Both the position numbers and the translations under genes were made by a program. The notes under the pieces are model-generated. The model searched no databases and was not told the origin of the DNA. It saw nothing but the letters and a program-made list of their open reading frames with translations. Source: an uncultured Clostridia bacterium (GTDB lineage Bacteria; Bacillota; Clostridia; Oscillospirales; Acutalibacteraceae). Taken from it: 32,180 nt of DNA. Numbering within the stretch: position 1 is the first letter of the stretch; each line of letters opens with the position of its first letter. The DNA lies in the NCBI GenBank assembly GCA_946646305.1, contig CAMPCO010000006.1, forward strand, positions 1-32,180, given 5' to 3'. Below are positions 7,637 through 15,223 of this stretch, piece by piece.

Positions 7637-8527
7637 TTAATATTTAATCGTTTCGGGGATACAAGCTATAACCTCTTCTTTCGGAATGGAAATAAATATT
7701 TCAACCAATTCCTTATCAAGCTGTGTGCCGGCAACATCTTTTATAATGCTTATGGCGTCTTCGTGGGTTCTCGGGTCCTTATAAGACCTGCGCATGGTTA
7801 TAGCGGAATATGTATCGGCTATGGATATAATTCTTGCGGCAAGCGGTATATCCTTGCCCTCTACGTTGTAATAGCCGTTGCCGTCCATCCTTTCGTGATG
7901 GCTGAATATCCAATCATCAATCTCTTCAAAAGCGCGAAGCGGCTTTAAAATATTAACTCCGATCATCGGATGTTCGCGCATTTTTTTCCATTCCTCATCG
8001 GTAAGTTTTGAAGGCTTGTTCAAAATGGCTTCCGGAACACCGAGCTTGCCTATATCGTGCATAAGCGAAGCATATTCAAGGCTTATCGGGTTTATTTTAT
8101 TCTTTAATTGCCTTGGCAGATAGCGGTATATAAGCATTGTAAGATTTTGAACATGAACACTGTGACCGTTAAGGTTCGGGTCTCTCGCATCGATAACGCC
8201 TATCAAAACCTCTGCTATATCAAGGCTTCGCTTTTTAACCGAATCAAGAAGCGTAAAGGTTATATACAGCATAATCGTTACAAAGACACTGCCAAAGAAC
8301 AGTATCAGCGCAACCATCATATCCGGATCGGAAAATATCCAGATAAAAGTGTAGCCGAGGAAGAAAAAGATAAGCAAAATAAGTCCGGTTATATGGCTTA
8401 TCTTTTCCTGTTTAGTGCCCGAGGAGAAAATATCTTGTGAATTTCTTAAAAAAGAAATATACCACAAAATATTTTGAACCATAACTATTGTGCCTAAAAT
8501 AATAATTGTTGTGATAATAATGTCCAT
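7637..8527 (-). CDS. Membrane HD-GYP domain protein, probable cyclic di-nucleotide phosphodiesterase
   Basis: This 296-residue protein has three predicted membrane helices (about 3-25, 46-66, 70-95) and then a cytoplasmic HD-GYP domain. Visible motifs are HDIGKLGVP (157-165), HPMIGVNIL (186-194), HHERMDGNGYY (210-220) and RIISIADTYSAIT (232-244, Asp238). HD-GYP enzymes hydrolyse cyclic di-GMP, linear pGpG or related signals. The third residue of the GYP element is Tyr rather than Pro. It has no receiver domain, so the membrane part probably senses or anchors. It has its own promoter inside azlD and is followed by mrnC. Confidence 0.85.
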   Translation of the reverse strand: MDIIITTIIILGTIVMVQNILWYISFLRNSQDIFSSGTKQEKISHITGLILLIFFFLGYTFIWIFSDPDMMVALILFFGSVFVTIMLYITFTLLDSVKKRSLDIAEVLIGVIDARDPNLNGHSVHVQNLTMLIYRYLPRQLKNKINPISLEYASLMHDIGKLGVPEAILNKPSKLTDEEWKKMREHPMIGVNILKPLRAFEEIDDWIFSHHERMDGNGYYNVEGKDIPLAARIISIADTYSAITMRRSYKDPRTHEDAISIIKDVAGTQLDKELVEIFISIPKEEVIACIPETIKY

Positions 8528-8556
8528 TTTTAACGACCTTTACAAAATATGTTTTT

Positions 8557-8585
8557 ATTATAATATATTTTAAATCAAAATACAA
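8557..8585 (-). promoter_or_regulatory. SigA-type promoter of the HD-GYP/mrnC operon
   Basis: TTGTAT (8580-8585), a 17-base spacer and a perfect TATAAT (8557-8562) on the minus strand, 30 bases before the HD-GYP start codon. The -35 overlaps the last codons of azlD. Confidence 0.7.
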
Positions 8586-8895
8586 GTTGAACCAGTATCA
8601 TATATGCGGCAGTGCCGCCGATAACGCTTAAAAGCGTGTTATGTTTAATGGCTTGAAGCAAAACCACAAATGCCACCGCGATAAGTTCGGGAAGACCAAA
8701 AGGCGATGCGGTAAGCTTGATGTTTCTAAGGCAATAGATAACAAGCATTCCTATAATCGCCTGCGGCAAAACCTCGCCGAGATAAACAATAAACGCGGGG
8801 GCTTCTCTTTTCCCTCTGAAAACTATAAACGGGAAAAAGCGGATAAGTATTGTCACACCCGACATTATTGCCACCAGAATAAGAGAGTGTTTCAT
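8575..8895 (-). CDS. azlD: AzlD family branched-chain amino-acid transport subunit
   Basis: This 106-residue protein consists of about four hydrophobic helices. Motifs of the family include TILIRFFPFIVF near residues 15-26 and GEVLPQAIIGMLVIY at 40-54. AzlD is the small partner of AzlC in an export complex for branched-chain amino acids (and 4-azaleucine resistance in Bacillus). The start codon overlaps the azlC stop by four bases (ATGA), so stoichiometric coupled translation is likely. Confidence 0.92.
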   Translation of the reverse strand: MKHSLILVAIMSGVTILIRFFPFIVFRGKREAPAFIVYLGEVLPQAIIGMLVIYCLRNIKLTASPFGLPELIAVAFVVLLQAIKHNTLLSVIGGTAAYMILVQLVF

Positions 8896-9566
8896 TTATC
8901 CGATACCTCCCTTTTGCGGAAGAATGAGAGTATCAGTGTTATTATAAGCATAGCGGGGATAAGGAACCAATCCGCCCCGAAAATCAAAAGGCAGGCAAGG
9001 GTGGTGATAAGCCCCACCGCCGCTGAAAATCTGTTTTTTCCGCTAAGCCACTGCTCGGTAAAGGATGCCACAAATATCGCCGTCATGGAAAATTCAACCC
9101 CGCGGCTTGAAAAGGGCAACACCCGACCGATAAGATTTCCTATCGCGCCGCCCGCTATCCAGTAACAATGATTAAAGAAAGAAACCAAAAAACGATAGCG
9201 GTTTTCATCGCACCCCTCGGGTGTTTCTTCCGATAAAAGGGTGTAGGTTTCATCGGTCAAGGCAAATATAAGATAGGGCTTATATTTGCCTGTGTTTTTA
9301 TATTTTTCTATCATCGAAATGCCGTAAAACATATACCTTGCATTTACAACAAGCGATGTTATTGCCGTTTGAATAATTCCGGCAGGGCCTGCCAGCAGTT
9401 CCACGCCGACATATTGCAGTGTTCCGGAAAAACAGGTTAAGCTCATCGCCAAAACCCAAAGTATGCCGTACCCTGCGGCGCGCATCATTATTCCAAACCC
9501 CATACCCAAAACAAGGTATCCCGCAAGTACGGGCAGAGAGGTTATAAACGCTTTTTTAACTTCCAT
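8892..9566 (-). CDS. azlC: AzlC family branched-chain amino-acid exporter
   Basis: This 224-residue membrane protein has six or seven hydrophobic segments and the AzlC-type motifs PVLAGYLVLGMGFGIM (11-26), FSGTLQYVGVELLA (46-59) and TSLVVNARYMFYGISM (70-85). It forms the main channel of the AzlCD exporter. A GAGGCGA site precedes the ATG. It lies 36 bases after an acetyltransferase gene. Confidence 0.93.
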   Translation of the reverse strand: MEVKKAFITSLPVLAGYLVLGMGFGIMMRAAGYGILWVLAMSLTCFSGTLQYVGVELLAGPAGIIQTAITSLVVNARYMFYGISMIEKYKNTGKYKPYLIFALTDETYTLLSEETPEGCDENRYRFLVSFFNHCYWIAGGAIGNLIGRVLPFSSRGVEFSMTAIFVASFTEQWLSGKNRFSAAVGLITTLACLLIFGADWFLIPAMLIITLILSFFRKREVSDK

Positions 9567-9602
9567 AAATATTTCGCCTCGAAAAATGCTTTTTTTATTA
9601 CT

Positions 9603-10034
9603 TTATGTTCTCATAACATGATAGGGCAAAAGCTTAAACCCGTGTTTTTTATATACCGACAGCGCGGCTTCGTTTTCGGTTTCAACTTCAAGTTTTAAGA
9701 TAAGCCCTTTGTAGGTTTCTTTTAAATACTCCAAAAACTTTCCGCCGATACCTTTATGCCGCCACTCTTCTTTTATGTATAAATCTTCTATCCAAACACA
9801 TTCTTTTCCGACCTCGGTGGAAAAGCCTTTATAGGTCATACTATAACCTATAATCTCGCCGCCTTCTTCAAAAGCAAAGCCCTCTAAAATACTGTTTTTA
9901 TCAAGGCAGGCGGCAATATCGGTTTCAAAAATCTCGTTTGACCCGTTTGTTGATACCGCGGGCGAGGCATAAAATACCTTCATCATCTCTTTTATTGTTT
10001 CTTTATCTGTTTCTTTAAATTTTCTGAAAATCAA
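9603..10034 (-). CDS. GNAT family N-acetyltransferase
   Basis: A 143-residue GNAT fold. The acetyl-CoA binding motif is E-E-W-R-H-K-G-I-G-G-K-F-L (near residues 88-100), preceded by the beta-strand VWIEDLYIK. The late NEAALSVYKKHGF motif is the conserved motif B. I use the TTG start at 10034, because AAGGGGA lies at good spacing and no in-frame ATG is close by; an internal ATG would remove the first strand. The substrate cannot be inferred. Confidence 0.85.
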   Translation of the reverse strand: MIFRKFKETDKETIKEMMKVFYASPAVSTNGSNEIFETDIAACLDKNSILEGFAFEEGGEIIGYSMTYKGFSTEVGKECVWIEDLYIKEEWRHKGIGGKFLEYLKETYKGLILKLEVETENEAALSVYKKHGFKLLPYHVMRT

Positions 10035-10112
10035 GTGGAGTTCCCCTTTTATGTAACATTGTAACCGCCGCTTTTAAGGGCGGTTATTGCTTTGATTTGT
10101 GATTTCATAAAT

Positions 10113-10433
10113 CTATTTCCTCAAATATTTTTCATCCTCTGCATTTTCATCGGATATGTATCTGTTTGCAGTCATATGAAGATCATATTTTTCACGAAGG
10201 GCGGACAGAGATAACATCATCTCGCTTTGGTGGTGGCTCTCCAGCGCCTCTTCATCCCGCCAGGAGTCGATAAGCAAAACGGTTTCGGGGTCATCAAGCG
10301 GCATAAAATACCTATACCCCATATTGCCCTCTTCGGCTCTTATTCTGTCGGCTATGCCCGATTTTTCCATCTCTTCGGCAAAGGCTTTTGCACTGCCGCC
10401 TTTACCCTTATAAAAAAGATTTATTGTTATCAT
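10113..10433 (-). CDS. ABM-type (YgiN-like) monooxygenase domain protein
   Basis: A 106-residue ferredoxin-like protein resembling the antibiotic biosynthesis monooxygenase / quinol monooxygenase superfamily: MITINLFYKG as first strand, NMGYRYFMPLDDPETVLLI as a middle strand pair, and the motif W-R-D-E-E-A-L-E-S-H-H (69-79 in a longer version, about 58-68 here) typical of the family. Members act on small aromatic or quinone substrates, or have no known activity. I choose ATG 10433, which has AGAGGA upstream; an upstream ATG at 10466 overlaps the preceding gene and adds a polar extension. Confidence 0.75.
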   Translation of the reverse strand: MITINLFYKGKGGSAKAFAEEMEKSGIADRIRAEEGNMGYRYFMPLDDPETVLLIDSWRDEEALESHHQSEMMLSLSALREKYDLHMTANRYISDENAEDEKYLRK

Positions 10434-10452
10434 TTTTGTTTTTCCTCTGTTT

Positions 10453-11001
10453 TCAGTCAAGATCAAGCCTCATAAGTATCAGCTCCTGATACCCCGATAA
10501 TCTTGATTTAAAACCCTTTGGATTTCTGCCGTATTCTTTAAAGCCTGCGCTTTGATAAAGGCGGATGGCGGCGGTGTTTTCCGCCACAACATTAAGGTCT
10601 AACTCACTATATCCCGCCTGTTTTGCAATTTCTATTATGGCGCTTGTCAGCGCTCTGCCAATTCCAAGCCCCCAAAATTCTTTTAGTACCGCTATGCCGA
10701 ATTCTGCGCGGTGCTTTGTTTTTTCCGCTTTTCCTATACTGTCTATTCCCGCCGTTCCTACAACCTTGCCGCCGAGCAAAGCCATAATCTCTATCTCATT
10801 TTCACTCTCGGTTTTTTCTTTTAAATATTCTGCTTCATCCGCTTCGGTAAAGGATATTTCATCGGGATAAGAAAGCATAAAATCGCTCTCGGCATGAGTT
10901 TTTATAAAAAGGCCCAGCACCTCTTTTGCCTTGTCTTCGGTGCAGTTTTCTATGGTACACTCCCTGCCGCATTTAAGCGTTATGGTCTTTTTGTATTTCA
11001 T
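10453..11001 (-). CDS. GNAT family N-acetyltransferase
   Basis: A 182-residue GNAT protein. The acetyl-CoA loop reads E-F-W-G-L-G-I-G-R-A-L (about 108-118), preceded by the strand AEFGIAVLKEF. Motif B is ELDLNVVAENTAAIRLYQSAGF. The N-terminal strand MKYKKTITLKCGRECTIENC fits the usual first beta hairpin. It overlaps the preceding acetyltransferase gene by 29 bases, so the two are translated together. The substrate is unknown. Confidence 0.85.
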   Translation of the reverse strand: MKYKKTITLKCGRECTIENCTEDKAKEVLGLFIKTHAESDFMLSYPDEISFTEADEAEYLKEKTESENEIEIMALLGGKVVGTAGIDSIGKAEKTKHRAEFGIAVLKEFWGLGIGRALTSAIIEIAKQAGYSELDLNVVAENTAAIRLYQSAGFKEYGRNPKGFKSRLSGYQELILMRLDLD

Positions 11002-11527
11002 ATTTTTCCCGGTCCTCTCGGTTCAGATAGTTTATAATCACCTTTTTTGTTTCGCCAAGTTGTTCTGCAAAGTAATCTTCTTTTATGCCTTTAAATTTAA
11101 ACCCAAGCTTTTCCTGAACGCGTTTTGACCGGATGTTGCCTTCAAAAAAGACACACCAAACGCCCGAAAGGTGCAAATCTTCAAAGCCGTGGCGCAAAAT
11201 TTCTTTTGCCGCTTCCGTTGCATACCCTTGCCCCCAGTATTTGGCGCCTATGCAAAAGCCGAGTTCAAGTTCATCTTCCCCTTTTGCAAATTCCGACTTT
11301 TTAAGACCGATACTGCCGATAACCTTGTTTTCCGCCTTTAATACTACGGCATAATTTTCAGGCGCCATAAGAACATTTTTTATTGTCTCAAGGCTTTCTT
11401 CTATGCTTTTGTGCGGTTTCCACCCCGCCATGGGTCCCACGCGCGGGTCTTTTGCGTAACAAAAGCAGTCCTTTGCATCGGTTTCTTTAAAAGGTCTGAG
11501 CCTTAGTCTTTCCGTTTCAAAGCACAT
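10973..11527 (-). CDS. GNAT family N-acetyltransferase, RimJ/RimL type
   Basis: This 184-residue protein begins with the RimJ/RimL-type signature FETERLRLRPFKETDAKDC. Further family motifs are V-I-G-S-I-G-L, LELGFCIGAKYWGQGYATEA with the acetyl-CoA loop, and NIRSKRVQEKLGFKFKG near the end. RimJ/RimL relatives acetylate ribosomal protein N-termini, but many act on small molecules or antibiotics, so no substrate is assigned. I start at ATG 11527, with AAGGGGG upstream. It overlaps the TfoX-like gene by 11 bases. Confidence 0.83.
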   Translation of the reverse strand: MCFETERLRLRPFKETDAKDCFCYAKDPRVGPMAGWKPHKSIEESLETIKNVLMAPENYAVVLKAENKVIGSIGLKKSEFAKGEDELELGFCIGAKYWGQGYATEAAKEILRHGFEDLHLSGVWCVFFEGNIRSKRVQEKLGFKFKGIKEDYFAEQLGETKKVIINYLNREDREKYEIQKDHNA

Positions 11528-11843
11528 ATTTTTTAAGCCCCCTTTTTTCGGGCAGTTCCTCATACATTTTTTCGATTAAATTCTTTAAAAACTCTTTATC
11601 TTCAATGTTTTCTATAAGAAGCATTTCGCGCGCGCCCTCATAAGGCGGCTCTTTTTTGGCACAGGGCATAAGTGCGCGGGATGATTTTGTCTCCTTTACA
11701 AGAAAGCGGTCATCATAACTGCCGCCTATCACCTTGCCGCGGTAATAGATTATATATTCGCCCATCATCGCCCGATAGGAAACCCCGTCAAGCAATGACA
11801 ACTGCTCCATTATATATTCTATATACCCTTTGCTTGAAGCCAT
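11517..11843 (-). CDS. TfoX N-terminal domain protein
   Basis: A 108-residue protein corresponding to the TfoX/Sxy N-terminal domain alone: YIMEQLSLLDGVSYRAMMGE (10-29), the strand pair YIIYYRGKVIGGSYDDRFLV and a C-terminal helix. In gamma-proteobacteria TfoX activates competence genes, but in Firmicutes these single-domain homologues are of unknown function. It sits in a run of small enzymes on the minus strand. Confidence 0.8.
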   Translation of the reverse strand: MASSKGYIEYIMEQLSLLDGVSYRAMMGEYIIYYRGKVIGGSYDDRFLVKETKSSRALMPCAKKEPPYEGAREMLLIENIEDKEFLKNLIEKMYEELPEKRGLKKYVL

Positions 11844-11873
11844 AAATCAAAACCTCCGGTAAGTTTTCAGCCG

Positions 11874-12311
11874 TTATTTAAAGTCCCAAAAACCCGTGCC
11901 GGTCTCGGGGTCATATTTTCTGCCTATTATTCCTCCCTTTACAGGGCGCAGTTCTATTTCCGCCGTGTATAAAACGGTGATTGATTTTATATGCCCCGCC
12001 GCCATAGTGTGTTTTTCGCCCTCTTTATAAGAAAAATTCGCGTGGGTATGGTGGTATAATTCCCCATTCTCATCTAAAATTATGTTTCCCGTAAGGGATA
12101 CAAGCTCAAGCATACCGCTTATGGTTTTTGTTTCAAAGGTGCCGCTTTCAGGCAAAAAGGTTTGAATTTCCGCGCTGCTGCACCCGCCTATACCACTGTA
12201 AACAGCGGATAAAATCTGCTCTTTTTTACAAACATCCTTAATAGCGCTGATAATTTCATCGCCTTTATCGGCTCGGATATAAACCGTGTCGCCGTATTTC
12301 TTGTATTCCAT
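11874..12311 (-). CDS. PPC/DUF296 domain protein
   Basis: This 145-residue protein has the PPC (plants and prokaryotes conserved, DUF296) fold. It shows an N-terminal GDEIISAIKDVCKKEQI helix, the SAVYSGIGGCSSAEIQTF strand, the metal-site-like H-H-T-H-A-N-F-S and an A-A-G-H-I segment. Bacterial members bind a metal at such His residues and are of uncertain role; some annotations call them DNA-binding by analogy to plant AT-hook proteins. I start at ATG 12311, which has AGAGG upstream, rather than an in-frame codon at 12371 inside the preceding gene. The gap to the GGDEF gene is four bases. Confidence 0.8.
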   Translation of the reverse strand: MEYKKYGDTVYIRADKGDEIISAIKDVCKKEQILSAVYSGIGGCSSAEIQTFLPESGTFETKTISGMLELVSLTGNIILDENGELYHHTHANFSYKEGEKHTMAAGHIKSITVLYTAEIELRPVKGGIIGRKYDPETGTGFWDFK

Positions 12312-12315
12312 AATG

Positions 12316-13395
12316 CTAACCTCTGTATCTTTCATTTCTGGGAAGAGCATAATGCTTTTCCTTTTTGGCATACATCATCTCATCCGATTCTTTTATCATT
12401 TCTTCAATCGGTTTTTCACCATCGGGGGAACAACTATATCCTATGGCGCAACTGTATTTTGTGCCGGAAATATTCCTTTGAATACGGTCAACAAGATGTT
12501 TTGTTTCCGTTTGGGATGATTTCCTGCAAAGGATAGTGAACTCATCCCCGCCTATTCTGTAAACCAGCTGTTTTGGTTTGGTGGCGCGCATAAAACAAAG
12601 CGCCACGGTCACCAGCGCTTCATCTCCCGCCGCATGACCTTCAATATCGTTAATGGGCTTTAACCCGTTCATATCAATTGTAAGAACAGCCGTTATGTTT
12701 TTGTCATTTTCGGCTATTGCCGCTTCATAAGCCTGGCGGTTTAGCACCCCTGTAAGCGGGTCTTTTTTTGATATTTGCAAAATAGAAAAATCATAATATA
12801 CAAATAAAGCTATTGCGATTGTAGGGCAGAATATTTGCGAATAATCTTTTTGCAAAACAAAGGGCATAACAAGTCCCGATACAAACGAAAGAGCTAAATA
12901 CAAAATCGGTATGATTTCCGAAGCCTGCTTATTGCTTTGCAAAAAGAGAGTAACAAGCAGAAAAACACTGTAAAACCCTACCGCCGCAAACGGCAAATAG
13001 CCAAGCGGTCCGCGCTTTAATGCGTTTGCACTGTCTATGCTGAAAACAACACCCGAAAATGTTGAAATTATATTCGCCGCCGCCACAACAACTGCGGGAA
13101 CAAAAATATACCACCGTTCTTTTTTCGCCAAAGTATAAAGTGTCATTGCTATTATCAGCGGCGTTGCGCTATATCTTACCGCCATTAAAACAAGCCTTAA
13201 AGGTTTATACAAGCCCTGTTGTCCTAAATAAAACTCTACAAACACCGTAAGCGATAAAACAAAAACCATATTTATCAAAATACACATTCTTTTAACTGTT
13301 CTTTTATCAAGATAAACCGTTGTTTTCAGCATTATCGCGAATGCAGTGAGAATAAGTATAACTATCCAGTTGTACAGAATAAAAAGTTTGATCAA
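12316..13395 (-). CDS. Membrane GGDEF domain protein, probable diguanylate cyclase
   Basis: This 359-residue protein has six to seven predicted membrane helices in its first 205 residues and then a GGDEF domain. The catalytic motif is intact, R-I-G-G-D-E-F (280-286), and the domain opens with KKDPLTGVLNRQAYE (210-224). DMNGLKPIND (241-250) holds the metal and substrate residues. It should make cyclic di-GMP from GTP. The inhibitory RxxD site expected five residues before GGDEF is absent (P-K-Q-L). The start codon is TTG at 13395, with GGAAGG eight bases upstream. It is the only c-di-GMP synthase candidate in the window; the HD-GYP protein is the matching hydrolase candidate. Confidence 0.87.
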   Translation of the reverse strand: MIKLFILYNWIVILILTAFAIMLKTTVYLDKRTVKRMCILINMVFVLSLTVFVEFYLGQQGLYKPLRLVLMAVRYSATPLIIAMTLYTLAKKERWYIFVPAVVVAAANIISTFSGVVFSIDSANALKRGPLGYLPFAAVGFYSVFLLVTLFLQSNKQASEIIPILYLALSFVSGLVMPFVLQKDYSQIFCPTIAIALFVYYDFSILQISKKDPLTGVLNRQAYEAAIAENDKNITAVLTIDMNGLKPINDIEGHAAGDEALVTVALCFMRATKPKQLVYRIGGDEFTILCRKSSQTETKHLVDRIQRNISGTKYSCAIGYSCSPDGEKPIEEMIKESDEMMYAKKEKHYALPRNERYRG

Positions 13396-13424
13396 TTATT
13401 GCACCTTCCGTAAAACCAATATAT

Positions 13425-13646
13425 CTATTCATTTTTCCACCCGATTTGTTCGGGGGGTCGTGTAATTATCTTCCTGTATAGAAAAAAACTCAATATTCCA
13501 ATCACCGCGTTAAGCACAACTAACATGATGATAAGAAGCACAATATCATCATCAATCTGCACGGTTGCATCAACTATTCTGATTAAAAGCCATGATGTGA
13601 TCAGCATTATTAAAATTGTTGAAATAATATAACAGGTTTTTTTCAT
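13425..13646 (-). CDS. Small two-helix membrane protein of unknown function
   Basis: This 73-residue protein has a Lys-rich start, two hydrophobic helices (about residues 5-25 and 36-56, with charged residues VDATVQIDDD between them) and a short polar tail. I do not recognise the family. I start at the second ATG (13646), where GAGGG is eight bases upstream; the ATG at 13661 has no site. It is the first gene after the ACP cassette and may mark its downstream border. Confidence 0.55.
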   Translation of the reverse strand: MKKTCYIISTILIMLITSWLLIRIVDATVQIDDDIVLLIIMLVVLNAVIGILSFFLYRKIITRPPEQIGWKNE

Positions 13647-13723
13647 TTTTTTATCCCTCATAGCACCGTTTTTACTGTCGGTAGTTTTCTTACCTTCTTG
13701 GCGAAACCAATCTTCCTGACCGG

Positions 13724-13951
13724 CTATTCTATTCCCTGTTTTTTGAGATACTCGAGGATGTCCCCGACCGTTTTCATTTTCATTATTTCTTCATCCGCTA
13801 TTTCTATGTCAAAAACATCCTCGAAGTCGCCAACCATGGATACAACTTCAAGAGATGTGAGCATCAGGTCTTGTGTTAGGGATACGTCTTCTGTAATACT
13901 CTCCTCCTCAGTATACTTGCTTAAGATTTCTTTCACCTTGTCAAACATCAT
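13724..13951 (-). CDS. Acyl carrier protein, free-standing
   Basis: A 75-residue four-helix carrier protein. The phosphopantetheine site is the Ser33 of D-L-M-L-T-S-L-E-V-V (28-37), where Thr-Ser replaces the common Asp-Ser. The acidic helix FEDVFDIEIADEEIMKMKT after it is typical of ACPs. It would carry an acyl or aminoacyl group as a thioester. Its start overlaps the stop of the condensation gene (TAATG), so translation is coupled. A second ATG three bases in has better spacing to GGAGGAG. It differs from fatty-acid AcpP by context: no fab genes are present here. Confidence 0.9.
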   Translation of the reverse strand: MMFDKVKEILSKYTEEESITEDVSLTQDLMLTSLEVVSMVGDFEDVFDIEIADEEIMKMKTVGDILEYLKKQGIE

Positions 13952-15198
13952 TACTCCTCCATTACTTTATCTGCTATTTCTTTTACCTTCTGTTTGTCAT
14001 CACGTATCCCTTCGATCAGGATCGCAGCAGATTCCTTCACCAGCCGCTCTGCCTTCCGGTCCGGATATTTCACGTTGTATTCGAGCTGCAGTATGATTCG
14101 GTCATCTCCGCTGTCAATGATCTTCAACAGCATGACCGGCCCCATAACAGGCTGCTGATACTGCTCAATCCTCGCCTCAATATCCCCGTCAAACGACGCC
14201 GTCTGATAACTGATCCACAGGTCATATGGTTCTTTGCCATTTGCATAATAACTCATACCTGCCTTCTGGTGTCTGTAACCGGACAGCCTGGAAAGGCTCA
14301 CGGCGTTTATGCCGGCTTCAAAGCTTTCCTCCGCTTTTATGCAGATCCTGTTCGCCACTCCCAGTGCAAATGCACCGACCGTATTCATTTCTCTGATGCC
14401 CGCACGATTCAGCGCAGTGGTTCCCACATAAAAATCCTCTCTCCCCAACATTCTGCTCATCCAGATACAGACTGCTGTTGAAAAAAGATTGGCTTCCGCA
14501 ACTTTGTGCGTCAATGCATAATCCCTGACGAATGCGACCTCGTTCTCCGACAGCTCATACGCTCTCATGTGTTTCTCGAGGGAAACAACAGGCTCCGTTG
14601 ACAGATGCGTACGCACAGGCAGGGTCTTTTCCTGCTCCGCAAAGAATGCAAGGTCTTTTTTGAAACGGGATGACTGCTTGTATTGTATCGCATTCTCGAC
14701 GAAATCTCTGAACGGATAGGTCTTAACGTCCTCTCCATTCAGGATCTTAATGAACTGACTGCATATCAGGAATAATGTCCATGCATCCGATATGATGTGA
14801 TGAACTCTTATAAGCGCTCCATAAGAGTCCGGCAGCACAACAATCTGCATATCAAACAATTCGTTATCCGAGCCGAAATCGATTGGCACAACGGCCCACT
14901 CTTCCCTTCCGAATTTGTTCAATTCCTCTATGCTGCCAAATTCCTTCACTTTGAAATTGCGCTCTTCAAAAGGAGCGACGAATTGCACCGGTTCTCCGTT
15001 TTCATCGGTGGTCACTCTGACCCGGATGCCTTCATTGATCCGTATGACTTCGTTTGCGGCATACTGCAGTTTTTCAATGCTTTGTGAACCTTTAAAAACA
15101 GCGCTCCCACTCAGGGTCAGCGCCATGCCAAACCCCCTGATCTGTTCGTCATACATATATCTTTGTTCATCGGTCAGCGGGTATGATTCGATATTCAT
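13951..15198 (-). CDS. Stand-alone condensation-domain protein
   Basis: A 415-residue protein corresponding to one NRPS-type condensation domain. The catalytic motif H-H-I-I-S-D-A-W sits at 133-140 (second His134 the base), with Ala where most C domains have Gly. YPLTDEQRYMYDEQ (6-19) is the C1-like opening and FYVGTTALNRAGIREMNTVG is the C5-like region. C domains join an acyl or aminoacyl thioester to an amine or, in some, an alcohol. There is no adenylation or thioesterase domain attached, so it must work in trans with the neighbouring ligase and ACP. An AGGAGG site is seven bases before the ATG. Confidence 0.88.
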   Translation of the reverse strand: MNIESYPLTDEQRYMYDEQIRGFGMALTLSGSAVFKGSQSIEKLQYAANEVIRINEGIRVRVTTDENGEPVQFVAPFEERNFKVKEFGSIEELNKFGREEWAVVPIDFGSDNELFDMQIVVLPDSYGALIRVHHIISDAWTLFLICSQFIKILNGEDVKTYPFRDFVENAIQYKQSSRFKKDLAFFAEQEKTLPVRTHLSTEPVVSLEKHMRAYELSENEVAFVRDYALTHKVAEANLFSTAVCIWMSRMLGREDFYVGTTALNRAGIREMNTVGAFALGVANRICIKAEESFEAGINAVSLSRLSGYRHQKAGMSYYANGKEPYDLWISYQTASFDGDIEARIEQYQQPVMGPVMLLKIIDSGDDRIILQLEYNVKYPDRKAERLVKESAAILIEGIRDDKQKVKEIADKVMEE

Positions 15199-15223
15199 TG
15201 TATTGCCTCCTATGCAATCATAT

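Noticed and set aside
7364-7948. Plus-strand open frame of 194 codons opposite mrnC and the HD-GYP gene
   Set aside because: It spans two real genes on the other strand and shows no motif or start signal.
10063-10085. Inverted repeat AACCGCC / GGCGGTT between two genes, considered as a terminator
   Set aside because: No T run follows on either strand, so it may be only a hairpin of unknown role in the 78-base gap.
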